From Litchfieldia alkalitelluris (lineage in GTDB: Bacteria; Bacillota; Bacilli; Bacillales; Bacillaceae_L): DNA of 64,000 nucleotides. How positions within the stretch are numbered: position 1 is the first letter of the stretch; every line of letters begins with the position of its first letter. A program made the position numbers and the translations under genes. The stretch is from assembly GCF_002019645.1 (NCBI RefSeq), contig NZ_KV917374.1:2120696-2184695 (forward strand), written 5' to 3'. The notes beneath the pieces were generated by a model. That model had not been told where the DNA came from, searched no databases, and was given only the letters and a program-made list of their open reading frames with translations. Shown in pieces: positions 55,141 to 64,000 of the stretch.

Positions 55141-56469
55141 TTATACTTTGTTGTAGAGTCTTTTGAAAAGAAAATAAGTAAAGCTAATTATTAAAAATGT
55201 AATGAAGCCAGGTGAAAATTGATCAGGTATAGATATATACAGAAAAACACCTAACACTATACATATGATGGATTGTTTATTGTGTTGATATGAATGATCG
55301 ACTAAAACTTCAAGGTCCTTTAATGCTAATGCTTGTTTTTTTACCCAAATAAAATCTGTGATTAAGACTGCAGATAATGGAATAATGACAGCACCTAGTA
55401 AAGAAATAAAATGTTTGGCTTCATCAACAAATGTAGGGAAAGCACTTAAGATAATTGCAAATACTCCAAAGATGATGGCACTTTTTACTCTTCCCAGTGA
55501 TGGGAAAATATTTAATAAACTAAAGCCGCCTGTGTAAGCATTACTTAAATTGATTGAAAGCATTGAGACCATTGCACAAAGCAGAATAAGGAACACAGCT
55601 GCTGTTGAATTTGTAAGTTGTGATGCCGAAATAAATGGGTTCCATTCTTGACTATACGTGGCTGCAAATGCTCCTAATACAGCAGTCATACCAAATCCTA
55701 TTAAATTTCCACTATATAATCCCCAAAACCCATGACGAGGTGATGCTGCATATCTTGTCATATCAGATGAAGAACTAACTCCAGAAATATATTGAACAAA
55801 TGCTAAACTAGCAAAAAAACACATCATCCCAATATTCCATGAACCTTTCTCAAATAGAACGGTTGATGAGTGATTAGGGGTAGTAATAAATAAAAATAAG
55901 ATAATTCCCTGACCGACTAATAATATTGGTAGAAACATTTTAGTCGCATTTTTAACAGCATTGAAGCCGATTAATGCCAATATAGCCATAATCAAACCAA
56001 AAATAATTGAAACTGGTAGGATTGGTAGAGAAATATGAAAATGATCTCTTAAAATACCTACTAAAACATAAGATCCGCCAATCGTCTGTACAGCAAACCA
56101 ATATAAAGATGTGATTGTTCTAACTGGGGAAGCGAAAAACCTAGCTGGCTTTATTCCAATCATCGAGCGAACGGCGTATTGTGCAGGAATACCATTGTTA
56201 GCTCCTGGTAAGGATAGAATTGATACAAATAAAAAGGCAATAGCTGCCCCTAGTACTGTACTAATAATCGCTGCATAAAAAGATAAGCCACCTTCAATGA
56301 CAGCAAGGGCTGGAACAAGAAAGTTTCCGGAATTCACTGAAAAGGCAGCTTGGATGATGAAATATTCCTTCCAGGATGTTTTTCTTAGTTCAACCGGGAC
56401 GGATTCCAGGCCGAACTTTTCAATTGTCTGGCGTCTTTCCACTGGGGCCGTCGCTTGTGAATTTGACAT
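55141..56469 (-). CDS. NCS1-family permease (cytosine/purine/hydantoin type)
   Basis: The 442-residue integral membrane protein has about twelve hydrophobic segments and NCS1-like features: an N-terminal polar stretch ending RKTSWKEYFIIQAAFSVNSGNF, GANNGIPAQYAVRSMIG (about 88-104) and SSSSDMTRYAA near 237-247. It probably imports a nucleobase or related compound with sodium or protons; the substrate is not readable. The ATG follows GAGGAA. It is divergent from ald with 220 bp between, and is not in a catabolic operon. Confidence 0.82.
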   Translation of the reverse strand: MSNSQATAPVERRQTIEKFGLESVPVELRKTSWKEYFIIQAAFSVNSGNFLVPALAVIEGGLSFYAAIISTVLGAAIAFLFVSILSLPGANNGIPAQYAVRSMIGIKPARFFASPVRTITSLYWFAVQTIGGSYVLVGILRDHFHISLPILPVSIIFGLIMAILALIGFNAVKNATKMFLPILLVGQGIILFLFITTPNHSSTVLFEKGSWNIGMMCFFASLAFVQYISGVSSSSDMTRYAASPRHGFWGLYSGNLIGFGMTAVLGAFAATYSQEWNPFISASQLTNSTAAVFLILLCAMVSMLSINLSNAYTGGFSLLNIFPSLGRVKSAIIFGVFAIILSAFPTFVDEAKHFISLLGAVIIPLSAVLITDFIWVKKQALALKDLEVLVDHSYQHNKQSIICIVLGVFLYISIPDQFSPGFITFLIISFTYFLFKRLYNKV

Positions 56470-56688
56470 TAGTAAATTCCTCTTTTCTAGAATTAATCGT
56501 ACCTTGATTGTAAGAGTACAAAGAGGAATCTGTAAACATCTTTGTTTATCGAAGTTTCTTATTTTTTCGACTATTCATCTCTGATCAAAAATAGTTTTAT
56601 AAATTGTTGGATTGGTGATATAGTCGTTGTAAAGCTTGTTTATCTAAGATTATACATATATATACTGATTATTTTAGGAGGGTTAATT

Positions 56689-57810
56689 ATGCGTATCGGA
56701 GTACCTAGAGAGATTAAAAATAATGAAAATCGTGTTGCAATGACACCTGCTGGAGTTGTAAACCTTGTTCGGTTTGGACATGAAGTTTTTATTGAAAAGG
56801 ATGCTGGAGAAGGTTCTGGATTCCCTGACGAGCAGTATGTTGCTGCAGGGGCGAAAATTGTTGCTACTGCTGAAGAAGCTTGGTCGATGGAAATGGTCAT
56901 GAAGGTAAAAGAGCCTTTAGCGTCTGAATATGTCTATTTTAAAGAAGGTTTAATTTTATTCACATACTTGCATCTAGCACCAGAGCCAGAACTAACTGCG
57001 GCGCTTACAGAGAAAAAGGTAATTGGTATTGCATATGAAACAGTTCAATTACCAAACGGTTCATTACCATTACTTACTCCAATGAGTGAAGTAGCAGGAC
57101 GTATGGCTTCACAATTAGGGGCACAATTCCTAGAGAAACCAAATGGTGGTAAGGGAATATTACTAGCCGGTGTACCTGGAGTTAGACGCGGAAAAGTAAC
57201 GATTATCGGCGGTGGTGTTGCTGGAACGAATGCGGCAAAAATGGCGATTGGCCTTGGCGCACAAGTGACAATTATCGATTTGAATCCTGAGAGATTAAGA
57301 CAATTAGATGATATTTTTGGAAATGATATTACGACACTTATGTCAAATCCATTAAATATCGCATTAGCAGTTAAGGAGTCTGATCTGGTCATTGGAGCTG
57401 TTTTAATCCCAGGAGCTAAAGCGCCTAAGCTTGTTACAGAAGAGATGATCGAATCTATGTCACCAGGATCAGTGGTAGTTGATATTGCAATTGACCAAGG
57501 TGGTATCTTCGAAACAACAGACCGTATCACAACACACGATGATCCAACATATGTAAAACATGAAGTGGTTCATTATGCTGTTGCGAACATGCCGGGAGCT
57601 GTTCCAAGAACGTCAACCATCGCACTAACAAATGTAACGGTTCCATATGCGATACAAATTGCAAACAAAGGCTACAAGCAAGCATGCTTAGATAACGAAG
57701 CATTGCTTAAAGGTATTAACACATTAAATGGCTATGTAACTTACAAAGCAGTAGCTGAGTCTCATGGATTAAGCTATTCCGATACGAAAGAATTACTTGG
57801 TTTGGAATAA
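56689..57810 (+). CDS. ald: Alanine dehydrogenase Ald
   Basis: Ald converts L-alanine to pyruvate and ammonia with NAD; in B. subtilis it supports alanine use and normal sporulation. The 373-residue protein has the N-terminal signature [20 protein letters not shown] (about 4-23), the Rossmann glycine motif [11 protein letters not shown] (about 175-185) and the catalytic region [11 protein letters not shown] (about 298-308). ATG 56689 follows TAGGAGGG; the longer frame covers the promoter (TTGTTT at 56636 and TATATA 17 bp later). Confidence 0.96.
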   Translation: MRIGVPREIKNNENRVAMTPAGVVNLVRFGHEVFIEKDAGEGSGFPDEQYVAAGAKIVATAEEAWSMEMVMKVKEPLASEYVYFKEGLILFTYLHLAPEPELTAALTEKKVIGIAYETVQLPNGSLPLLTPMSEVAGRMASQLGAQFLEKPNGGKGILLAGVPGVRRGKVTIIGGGVAGTNAAKMAIGLGAQVTIIDLNPERLRQLDDIFGNDITTLMSNPLNIALAVKESDLVIGAVLIPGAKAPKLVTEEMIESMSPGSVVVDIAIDQGGIFETTDRITTHDDPTYVKHEVVHYAVANMPGAVPRTSTIALTNVTVPYAIQIANKGYKQACLDNEALLKGINTLNGYVTYKAVAESHGLSYSDTKELLGLE

Positions 57811-57827
57811 GAGATTGACTGGTCAAT

Positions 57828-57868
57828 AAAGCTTGTGGGAGGGGTTGAACTTTTCCGCAGGCTTTTTT
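57828..57868 (+). terminator. Intrinsic terminator after ald
   Basis: AGCTTGTGGGAGGGG pairs imperfectly with CTTTTCCGCAGGCT and is followed by a run of T's. Confidence 0.75.
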
Positions 57869-57903
57869 TGCTTTTTTGAACCTCTTTGGAAAGAAGGTTT
57901 TTA

Positions 57904-58005
57904 ATTCCCTTGGGAGGTCTAAATGTGGTGGAAGGGAATCAAAGTAGGTCGCTGATTCCCTTGTGAGGTCTAAATAAAGGTTGGAGGTAATCAGAGGAGG
58001 TCAAG
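57904..58005. repeat. Two-unit relative of the 52-bp hairpin repeat
   Basis: Two 51-bp units start at 57904 and 57955 with ATTCCCTTGNGAGGTCTAAA. The stretch GAAGGGAATCAAAG ... CTGATTCCCTT keeps the arms and order of the large array at 28481-31356 (GAAAGGGAATGAAAG ... CTGATTCCCTT), so both come from one repeat family. The second unit has lost one arm. Confidence 0.7.
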
Positions 58006-58084
58006 TGTTTAGTCCTTACATCAAAAAAAAGCACTTAAGCATCGTTTAACTTTCACATGCTTCCTCTGAAAGACATATTATCTA

Positions 58085-58116
58085 CAAAAAAAAGCCGCCG
58101 AAATCATTCAGCGGCA
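58085..58116 (-). terminator. Terminator after the M24 peptidase gene
   Basis: On the minus strand GCCGCTGA pairs with the complementary CGGCGGC arm and runs into eight T's. Confidence 0.85.
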
Positions 58117-58163
58117 AAACCATTAATCATCCATTAATCCAAGTGTGTTCAGAAGGTCTAACT

Positions 58164-59264
58164 CTAGCCTTTCTTAACCTGAAGCTCTTTCGGAAACTTA
58201 GTAAGTATCTCTACACCTGTTTCTGTAATAAGTAAATCATCTTCAATACGAACCCCGCCAACACCTTCAAAATAAATACCCGGCTCAACTGTGTATGACA
58301 TCCCTGGTTGTAATAACATGGTATTTGTACTGTTTAATGAAGGATATTCATGAACATCAATTCCCAAACCGTGTCCAACTCTATGTGTGAAATAATCTCC
58401 ATAACCTGCTTCTGTGATAATTGAGCGAGCAGCAATATCGATATCTCCGATTTTGGCACCTGGCTTACTTGCTTCCACTGCAGCTTTTTGTCCAGCTAAT
58501 ACAGTTTCATAAATTTCTTTTTGTTGCTCAGAAATATCACCGAAAGCGACTGTTCTCGTAATATCTGAGCAATATCCATCTAAAATAACACCAAGATCAA
58601 ATAACACAAAGTGTCCTTCAGTCATTAACTCTAAACCTGGCTTACCATGTGGGCTAGCTGTTTTATTCCCCGTTAACACCATTGTATCAAAGGACATTTT
58701 TCTAATTCCCTTTTTCTTCAGTTCAAACTCTATTGTCCCTAGAACATCCAATTCTGATTTTCCTTTAGCTATCGCATTAAACCCTACTTCTACACCGAAG
58801 TCAGCTAGCTTTGCCGCTTCTCTTAGAATTGCCGCTTCTTTTTCATCTTTAATCATTCTTAGCGTATGTAATTTTTCCTCTGCTGAAATAAATGTTGAAT
58901 TAGGATACAAAGAATGTAATTTTTCATATCTTTCAATATTCATATGTTCTTTTTCAACAGCAATTTTATCAGGGGTTATGTTTCGTTTGGATAAAGCAGT
59001 TTTGATAAGTTCCCATGGATCATCAGTATCACTGAAACCGACAATCTCGTATTCCCAACCACTTGCTTTAGCCTGTGTTTTCTCCATGTTTGGACACACT
59101 AAAAATGGCTCTTCATTTTGAAACACAAACAACGCTAATAGTCTCTCATGTGGCTCAGTATAAAATCCACTCAGATAAAAAACATTAGCTGTAGACGTTA
59201 GCATTCCAAACGAAATATCTTTTTCCTTTAACCAAGAGGTTGTCTTTTCTAATCGTTCCTTCAT
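58164..59264 (-). CDS. M24-family Xaa-Pro dipeptidase/aminopeptidase
   Basis: The 366-residue protein has a creatinase-like N-terminal domain (1-130) and a pita-bread peptidase domain (about 140-360). All five metal ligands are visible: Asp pair in FDLGVILDGYCSD (about 225-237), His in HRVGHGLGIDVHE (about 292-304), Glu in TVEPGIY (about 327) and Glu in VRIEDDLLIT (about 341). It cleaves peptide bonds next to proline. The ATG at 59264 is preferred to the GTG of the longer frame, which touches the ribosome site. It lies next to ytkL and has a terminator of its own. Confidence 0.9.
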   Translation of the reverse strand: MKERLEKTTSWLKEKDISFGMLTSTANVFYLSGFYTEPHERLLALFVFQNEEPFLVCPNMEKTQAKASGWEYEIVGFSDTDDPWELIKTALSKRNITPDKIAVEKEHMNIERYEKLHSLYPNSTFISAEEKLHTLRMIKDEKEAAILREAAKLADFGVEVGFNAIAKGKSELDVLGTIEFELKKKGIRKMSFDTMVLTGNKTASPHGKPGLELMTEGHFVLFDLGVILDGYCSDITRTVAFGDISEQQKEIYETVLAGQKAAVEASKPGAKIGDIDIAARSIITEAGYGDYFTHRVGHGLGIDVHEYPSLNSTNTMLLQPGMSYTVEPGIYFEGVGGVRIEDDLLITETGVEILTKFPKELQVKKG

Positions 59265-59461
59265 TTCACCCACATCCTTTCCTTTGTAATGATAGTAGCA
59301 ACTTCATCACCGAAAGTAAACTAAACACAATGGTTTGAATCATTTTTTTATGGGAAAGGATGAATATATAGCAGGGAAACAAAGATATAAACGCGAAGTA
59401 AATTATTAATAGTTAGTTTGAGATGTTATAAGAGTAATAACCCAAAAAGGAGTTGGAGAAA

Positions 59462-60145
59462 GTGAAAGTATCTTATCACGGACATTCAGTTGTCAAAATC
59501 AAATCTGATGAAAAAACAATCATCATTGATCCATTTATTACAGGAAATGGTCAAACTGACTTGAAGGCGGACGAAGAAAACGTAGATGTAATCTTATTAA
59601 CCCACGGTCACAATGATCATGTTGGAGACACAGTTTCATTAGCAAAAAGAAATAATGCATTGGTTATTGCACCGTTTGAACTTGCAAGTTACTTAGGGTG
59701 GCAAGGATTAAATGTACATCCTATGCACATAGGAGGTGCGTATTCTTTTGACTTTGGTACAGTCAAATTAACACAGGCCTTCCATGGGTCTAGTTATACA
59801 ATCGAGGAAACCAAACAAATCATTTATACTGGAATGCCAGCAGGTTTACTATTCAGTAACGAAGGAAAAACAATTTTCCACGCAGGGGACACAGCTCTAT
59901 TTTCAGATATGAAAATAATAGGTGAAAGAAATAGCATAGATTTAGCCTTTTTACCAATTGGAGATAATTTTACTATGGGTCCTGAAGATGCAAGTGTTGC
60001 GGCAGAATGGCTTAATGCTAAAATGGTGGTCCCAATTCACTATAATACGTTCCCGGTTATTGAACAAAATCCTGAGGAATTCATTGCTAAGCTGAATACA
60101 GGAGTCGGTAAAGTGCTTAATCCGGGAGATGTAATAGACTTGTAA
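59462..60145 (+). CDS. ytkL: YtkL, UPF0173 metallo-beta-lactamase-fold hydrolase
   Basis: The 227-residue protein has the metallo-beta-lactamase metal site [12 protein letters not shown] (about 46-57), a later His in AFHGSS (about 108) and the Asp in HAGDTALF (about 139-146). The substrate is unknown (UPF0173). The GTG at 59462 is chosen because it gives the family start [17 protein letters not shown] lies upstream. It is next to the M24 peptidase and ytoI, as in B. subtilis. Confidence 0.9.
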   Translation: MKVSYHGHSVVKIKSDEKTIIIDPFITGNGQTDLKADEENVDVILLTHGHNDHVGDTVSLAKRNNALVIAPFELASYLGWQGLNVHPMHIGGAYSFDFGTVKLTQAFHGSSYTIEETKQIIYTGMPAGLLFSNEGKTIFHAGDTALFSDMKIIGERNSIDLAFLPIGDNFTMGPEDASVAAEWLNAKMVVPIHYNTFPVIEQNPEEFIAKLNTGVGKVLNPGDVIDL

Positions 60146-60151
60146 AAACGT

Positions 60152-60899
60152 AAAAACTGGGAGAGTAATCTACCTGGTTCCGTTGACGGGGAGAAACAAT
60201 ATAATCAGCAAATGAATTAGCAGATCAATTAGATTATATTTGTATCTTCATTTATTCTTAAGTCTTAATTTAATGGGATTTAACCTTAGGATTAGCACGG
60301 ATTTTAGGTTGCCAATTTATCCGATGCATAGTAATTATTATTCAATGTCCCATTTCTTTGTTAAATTGACTTAGGTAAATATGTAAATCATAGGAAGTCT
60401 TATCATTAATCAAGTGATCAGAGATACTTAAAATAAAATAAGGGGATATTTTTCCTTTAAACTGTAGGATATAGCTTGATTAGGGGTAATAAGGGGAAGT
60501 TTTCCCTTTATCAAAGCACAATCACCTTATTTTTCATGGTTTTCAAGTGAATAGCGGGAAATTTTACCTCTACTTTAGCTATTTTCAGTCCCATTTCCTA
60601 ATTAAGGGAAGTTTCTCCCGTTATTATATATTGCCAATGCTGCTGATTTCTTCATCTGAGTCCGAGGGAGGCCTCTTTTTATGGCCGGGTGGGAAAATGA
60701 ATTAAGAATCACTAATTAAACGAACGGGTGTTATGTTATACAGTAAAAAAGCTCGGTAAAGTTCTGAGCTTTTTACTATTTCAAGTCCTAATACCTAATA
60801 GGGTTGTAAATCATATGCTTTTAACTGTGCATTTTCCTTTGTTAAATCCCATCCTCTCCCCCACAACGGAACCCGTTAGAGTAATCTTTCTGTTTTTTA
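60152..60899. other. Decayed element framed by an imperfect inverted repeat
   Basis: The arm at 60152-60195 (GGTTCCGTTGACGGGGAGA) is nearly the complement of 60855-60899 (TCTCCCCCACAACGGAACC; 17 of 19 match, with further similarity outward). Between them lie four degenerate palindromes with GGGGAAGTTTTCCCT-type cores starting near 60441, 60491, 60553 and 60604, and a hairpin with T's at 60742-60777. No gene is present. It looks like a decayed MITE or IS scar. Confidence 0.45.
60742..60777. terminator. Hairpin with T run in the ytkL-ytoI gap
   Basis: AGTAAAAAAGCTC pairs with GAGCTTTTTACT (one mismatch) around a 10-base loop, with T/A runs on both sides. It could be a terminator, but no gene ends nearby. 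Confidence 0.55.
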
Positions 60900-60905
60900 G
60901 AGAGC

Positions 60906-61118
60906 TACCCTGAAATTAACTTAGTTAGTGGAGTTCCATGAGCTGCGATCCACTTGCTTTCCGCGGGGTGTCCGTGAGCCTCCTCGTCGCCAGGGGCTTC
61001 TGTGGGTCTCACGAGACCACTGGATCCAGCAGGAGTCAAGTGGTTCTACGCTCATTCTACAAAAGTGAACCACCATTTTCATTCTAAATGGTGAGAATCA
61101 AATTAGCATTATAGTCAA
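60906..61118. repeat. GC-rich palindromic repeat, copy E (near full length)
   Basis: It begins TACCCTGAAATTAACTTAG and carries TTTCCGCGGGGTGTCCG, GAGCCTCCTCGTCGC, GGGTCTCACGAGACC, the CAGGAGTCAAGTGG block and the far AT-rich flank ATTTTCATTCTAAATGGTG, so it is a nearly complete 213-bp version of the 220-bp unit. ACCCTGAAAATAACT recurs at its far end, as if a tandem neighbour had been lost. Confidence 0.85.
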
Positions 61119-61220
61119 CCCTGAAAATAACTCATAGTATAGAAGTCTATTCTGAAAATAGTATGTTTTGTAACCTTGGTGCATAAAATGAAACAAGCTA
61201 TGAAACTAGGGGGGAAACTG

Positions 61221-61466
61221 ATGAAAAACAGATTGATTTTATGTCTCTTAATTTGTGGGGTTTTATTGTATTATGGAATTCCTAATCTATCAATTGAAGC
61301 AGGAGGATTACAAGGTATATTTTCGATATCCTGGCTTGCTTTAGCATTTATTGTCGTTGGGGGCAATTTAGTTGGATTACTGTATTCACCAAAAAAGCAA
61401 AAACAGCAAACTGTGGCACTAAAAGGATTGTCACAAAAAAATCGAAGAGTTCGACAATATCAATAG
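61221..61466 (+). CDS. Small membrane protein, hypothetical
   Basis: The 81-residue protein has two hydrophobic segments (about 3-17 and 30-52) and a basic Lys/Gln tail, so it should span the membrane twice with the tail in the cytoplasm. GGGGGGA precedes ATG 61221; the longer open frame has no ribosome site. It lies 105 bp before ytoI in the same direction. I do not recognise the family. Confidence 0.7.
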   Translation: MKNRLILCLLICGVLLYYGIPNLSIEAGGLQGIFSISWLALAFIVVGGNLVGLLYSPKKQKQQTVALKGLSQKNRRVRQYQ

Positions 61467-61494
61467 TGTTGTTTAAGCTTTGATTGAATATAAG

Positions 61495-61551
61495 TTGACT
61501 CACCTTTATAATAAATCTATATCAATATGATAAGATTTTTCGATATAGATT
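61495..61551 (+). promoter_or_regulatory. ytoI promoter with overlapping inverted repeat
   Basis: TTGACT (61495-61500), 17 bases and TATATC (61518-61523) form a promoter. AATCTATATC (61514-61523) and GATATAGATT (61542-61551) are perfect inverted repeats 18 bp apart; the left arm covers the -10. This suits an operator for a helix-turn-helix protein such as YtoI itself, or an RNA hairpin. Confidence 0.5.
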
Positions 61552-61570
61552 GACATAGAGGGTGATGCAG

Positions 61571-62887
61571 TTGGCAACAAAGCATGAACAAATATTACAA
61601 TATATTGATCAATTACCTGTTGGGGAAAAGATATCAGTTCGGCAAATTGCTAAAGATATGCTTGTTAGTGAAGGGACAGCGTATCGGGCAATAAAGGAAG
61701 CTGAAAATAAAGGCTATGTAAGCACAATTGAACGTGTAGGTACGATTCGAATCGACCGTAAGAAAAAAGAGAACTTTGAGAAATTAACTTATGCTGAGGT
61801 TGTCAATATCGTTGAGGGTCAGGTTCTAGGTGGTCGAACAGGACTACATAAAACCTTAAATAAGTTTGTCATAGGCGCAATGCAGCTTGATGCTATGATG
61901 AGATATACTGGGGCAGGGAATCTGTTAATCGTAGGAAATCGGACAAGAGCCCATGAATATGCTCTCAATACAGGTGCAGCTGTGTTGATTACAGGTGGAT
62001 TTGATACGGATGAACAAGTAAAAAAGCTAGCCAATGATTTAGAGCTTCCGATTATATCAACAAGCTACGATACATTCACTGTAGCTACTATGATTAATCG
62101 TGCCATATATGATCAATTAATAAAAAAAGAAATCGTGTTAGTAGAAGATATTCTCACTGAGCTTGATCAAACAGTTTATTTGAAGAATTCCGATACTGTT
62201 GATCAATGGCATCAGTTTAATGCCGAAACAGGGCATGGGCGTTTTCCAGTGGTAGACTCACACATGAAAGTTATTGGAATGGTTACTTCAAAGGATGTAA
62301 TGGGACGAGAAAAGGATCTGCCGATTGATAAAATCATGACGAAGAATCCGATTACAGTTAATGAAAAGACCTCAGTTGCATCAGCATCACACATGATGGT
62401 GTGGGAAGGTATAGAGGTTTTACCTGTTGTGAATCAGTACAATAAATTACAAGGGATTATTAGTCGCCAAGATGTATTAAAAGCTTTGCAAATGATTGGG
62501 AGACAGCCGCAGGTTGGAGACACGTTTGATGATATTATTACAAATCAATTTGAAGTTATTTCAACTGATGTGAAAGGTGAAGACACCTATCGATGTAATG
62601 TGACACCTCAAATGACAAATTACTTAGGCACTATTTCATATGGAGTATTCACAACAATTGTAACTGAAGCAGCAAATCGTGTGTTACGAACATATAAAAA
62701 AGGAGATCTTGTTGTAGAAAATATAACAATCTATTTCCTCAAGCCTGTGCAAATAGATAGTATTATTAATATTAAACCAAGAGTGTTAGAAGTAGGACGG
62801 AAATTCGGTAAAGTAGACGTTGAAGTCTACAATGAGGGTGTCGTTGTTGGAAAAGCGATGATGATGGTTCAATTAATTGACCGATGA
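61571..62887 (+). CDS. ytoI: YtoI, HTH-DRTGG-CBS-hotdog multidomain protein
   Basis: The 438-residue protein combines an N-terminal winged helix (about 1-62, KISVRQIAKDMLVSEGTAYRAIKEA), a DRTGG domain (about 70-180), a CBS pair (about 195-315, with two CBS motifs GRFPVVDSHMKVIGMV and EVLPVVNQYNKLQGII) and a hotdog/thioesterase-like domain (about 330-438). It is probably a DNA-binding regulator with a nucleotide-sensing module and a ligand or acyl-CoA site. The TTG at 61571 gives the B. subtilis-like start ATKHEQILQYID and has correct spacing from AGGGTGAT; GTG 61562 and ATG 61565 overlap that site. Confidence 0.9.
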   Translation: MATKHEQILQYIDQLPVGEKISVRQIAKDMLVSEGTAYRAIKEAENKGYVSTIERVGTIRIDRKKKENFEKLTYAEVVNIVEGQVLGGRTGLHKTLNKFVIGAMQLDAMMRYTGAGNLLIVGNRTRAHEYALNTGAAVLITGGFDTDEQVKKLANDLELPIISTSYDTFTVATMINRAIYDQLIKKEIVLVEDILTELDQTVYLKNSDTVDQWHQFNAETGHGRFPVVDSHMKVIGMVTSKDVMGREKDLPIDKIMTKNPITVNEKTSVASASHMMVWEGIEVLPVVNQYNKLQGIISRQDVLKALQMIGRQPQVGDTFDDIITNQFEVISTDVKGEDTYRCNVTPQMTNYLGTISYGVFTTIVTEAANRVLRTYKKGDLVVENITIYFLKPVQIDSIINIKPRVLEVGRKFGKVDVEVYNEGVVVGKAMMMVQLIDR

Positions 62888-62913
62888 ATTAAGTGCATTG
62901 TTACCATTAAAAA

Positions 62914-62936
62914 GAGGGATGCAGCCTGCATCCCTC
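62914..62936. terminator. Terminator between ytoI and ytpI
   Basis: GAGGGATGCA pairs with TGCATCCCTC around a 3-base loop. The T run is on the minus strand, so it mainly ends ytpI; it may also slow ytoI transcription. Confidence 0.75.
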
Positions 62937-62988
62937 CAAACGGTTTTTGGGAAGAAAATGTATAAAGAATCAGCTGGAGTGCACTCTC

Positions 62989-63282
62989 CTATTGTTTAGC
63001 TTCTTCGATGACTAAAGGTAAGAAGTATCGATAAGCTCTAAAACCAGCCCAAATACTCCCAACACCAACCAAAAATAGTACAGTGGCAACTATAAAGGAA
63101 ACGGTTGACTGGTGTAAAAACACCGAGTTTATTCCAAATAAGGCAACAAACAGACCTAAGGCAATGCTTGATTTTGCAGAAATCCATTGCTTTTCTACGG
63201 GCTTACGACTTTGAAAATAACGAGCCTTATAGAATATATAAAAAGCAAATGCGATAACGATTAATACAACAAATATAGGCAT
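62989..63282 (-). CDS. ytpI: YtpI-like membrane protein
   Basis: The 97-residue protein has three hydrophobic segments (about 2-17, 32-55 and 57-80) with the basic loop YKARYFQSRKPVEKQW between the first two. GGAGG lies 8 bases before the ATG at 63282, so the longer upstream frame is not used. B. subtilis ytpI lies between ytoI and ytqI, but here the gene is on the opposite strand to both. The function is unknown. Confidence 0.8.
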   Translation of the reverse strand: MPIFVVLIVIAFAFYIFYKARYFQSRKPVEKQWISAKSSIALGLFVALFGINSVFLHQSTVSFIVATVLFLVGVGSIWAGFRAYRYFLPLVIEEAKQ

Positions 63283-63465
63283 AATAAATCCTCCAATTAA
63301 TGAAATACATAATCCTATTTTACTAAAACATTCAATAAAAAATCTAGCAAAACAAAAATTTAACATGAAAACAGTTTTAAGAAAGTGATAAAATGATAAA
63401 AACTATATCTTTTTTTCCTAATCTTGGTGGATAATAATTGAATATAGAACGAAGGAGATCACAAA

Positions 63466-64000
63466 ATGAAAGAACAAATCATCGAGACGATTAAGGATTA
63501 TAACTCTATTATAATTCACCGACATGTCCGACCAGATCCTGACGCATATGGTTCACAGTGTGGATTAGCTGAGATACTAAAAGCATCTTTCCCAGAAAAA
63601 AAAATTTATGTAACTGGGAAGGATGAAAAATCCCTTAGTTTTCTATATAAAATGGATTCAGTCACTGATGAAACTTATAAGGAAGCACTTGTCATTGTCT
63701 GTGATACAGCTAATCAAGAGAGGGTGGACGATAAGAGGTATCAGCAAGGAAAGTTTTTAATAAAAATTGACCATCATCCAAATGAAGATCCATATGGTGA
63801 TCTTGTTTGGGTTGATACAAGCTCAAGTTCGACTAGTGAGTTAATTTATGAACTATACCTATATGGAAAAGAAAAAGGACTAGTCCTTTCAAATGAAGCA
63901 GCAAGACTTATATATGCAGGAATTATTGGAGATACAGGTCGTTTTCTATTTCCAAGTACAAATCCAAGGACTTTTACATATGCAGGGGAGCTAGTCCAAT
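63466..64000 (+). CDS. nrnA: Oligoribonuclease/pAp-phosphatase NrnA (YtqI), N-terminal part
   Basis: The first 178 residues are visible; the gene runs off the window end. DHH phosphoesterase motifs are present: HRHVRPDPDAYGSQ (about 17-30), VCDTANQ (about 80-86) and KIDHHPNEDPYGD (about 99-111). NrnA degrades short RNA oligonucleotides and converts 3'-phosphoadenosine 5'-phosphate to AMP. Start ATG 63466 follows AAGGAGA. Confidence 0.95.
   Translation, partial: MKEQIIETIKDYNSIIIHRHVRPDPDAYGSQCGLAEILKASFPEKKIYVTGKDEKSLSFLYKMDSVTDETYKEALVIVCDTANQERVDDKRYQQGKFLIKIDHHPNEDPYGDLVWVDTSSSSTSELIYELYLYGKEKGLVLSNEAARLIYAGIIGDTGRFLFPSTNPRTFTYAGELVQ

Noticed and set aside
60728-60913. 61-residue open frame in the ytkL-ytoI gap
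   Set aside because: It covers a hairpin and a repeat edge and has no ribosome site.

Overview
This window is ordinary core chromosome of a low-GC, endospore-forming Bacillaceae bacterium (Bacillus sensu lato). Gene content and order closely follow the ytpP-to-ytqI stretch of Bacillus subtilis, and it carries an alpha/beta spore protein, a GerW-family gene and sigma-B, sigma-F and sigma-G type promoters. I saw no rRNA, tRNA, CRISPR array or prophage. The species cannot be named from this sequence.

Layout. 1-7 kb: end of a YtpP-type thioredoxin, ytpQ, the soluble DNA translocase sftA, a nicotinate phosphoribosyltransferase-like gene and murC. 7-11 kb: an M29 aminopeptidase, then the stress genes ytxG-ytxH-ytxJ behind a sigma-B promoter. 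11-18 kb: central carbon block with aroA (chorismate mutase/DAHP synthase), ccpA, the acuABC operon and divergent acsA. 18-26.5 kb: a class A penicillin-binding protein, T-box controlled tyrS, an MMPL exporter, and rpsD with a long leader. 26.5-32.5 kb: a GAF-GGDEF diguanylate cyclase (dgcP type), a large 52-bp tandem repeat array split by an IS256-family element, and a NERD-domain protein. 32.5-47 kb: free-methionine sulfoxide reductase, refZ, hisJ, ezrA, nifZ-thiI, a SASP gene, nadK, sppA-yteJ, ytfI-gerW, tpx, ytxK, ackA. 47-49.6 kb: an IS1182-family element and a lipoprotein. 49.7-64 kb: an EcsC-family gene, moaB, argGH, uspA, an NCS1 permease, ald, an M24 peptidase, ytkL, ytoI, ytpI and the start of nrnA.

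How genes work together. CcpA, AcuA/B/C and AcsA form one carbon-overflow and acetate module: AcsA activates acetate, AcuA acetylates AcsA (target lysine present), AcuC deacetylates it, and a cre-like site sits between acuA and acsA. AckA belongs to the same physiology. NifZ and ThiI form a dedicated sulfur relay for 4-thiouridine in tRNA. ArgG and ArgH overlap by 4 bp behind an ARG-box-like operator. EzrA, RefZ, SftA, MurC and the PBP are all division or envelope functions.

The least explained content is in the intergenic DNA: (1) a 27-unit array of 52-bp hairpin repeats interrupted by an IS, with a two-unit relative 29 kb away; (2) a GC-rich palindromic element of about 220 bp in five copies, two of them exact-length tandem; (3) an AT-rich dispersed palindrome that also occurs in the long ezrA leader; (4) an unassigned nested palindrome upstream of murC; (5) a decayed element between ytkL and ytoI framed by an imperfect inverted repeat.
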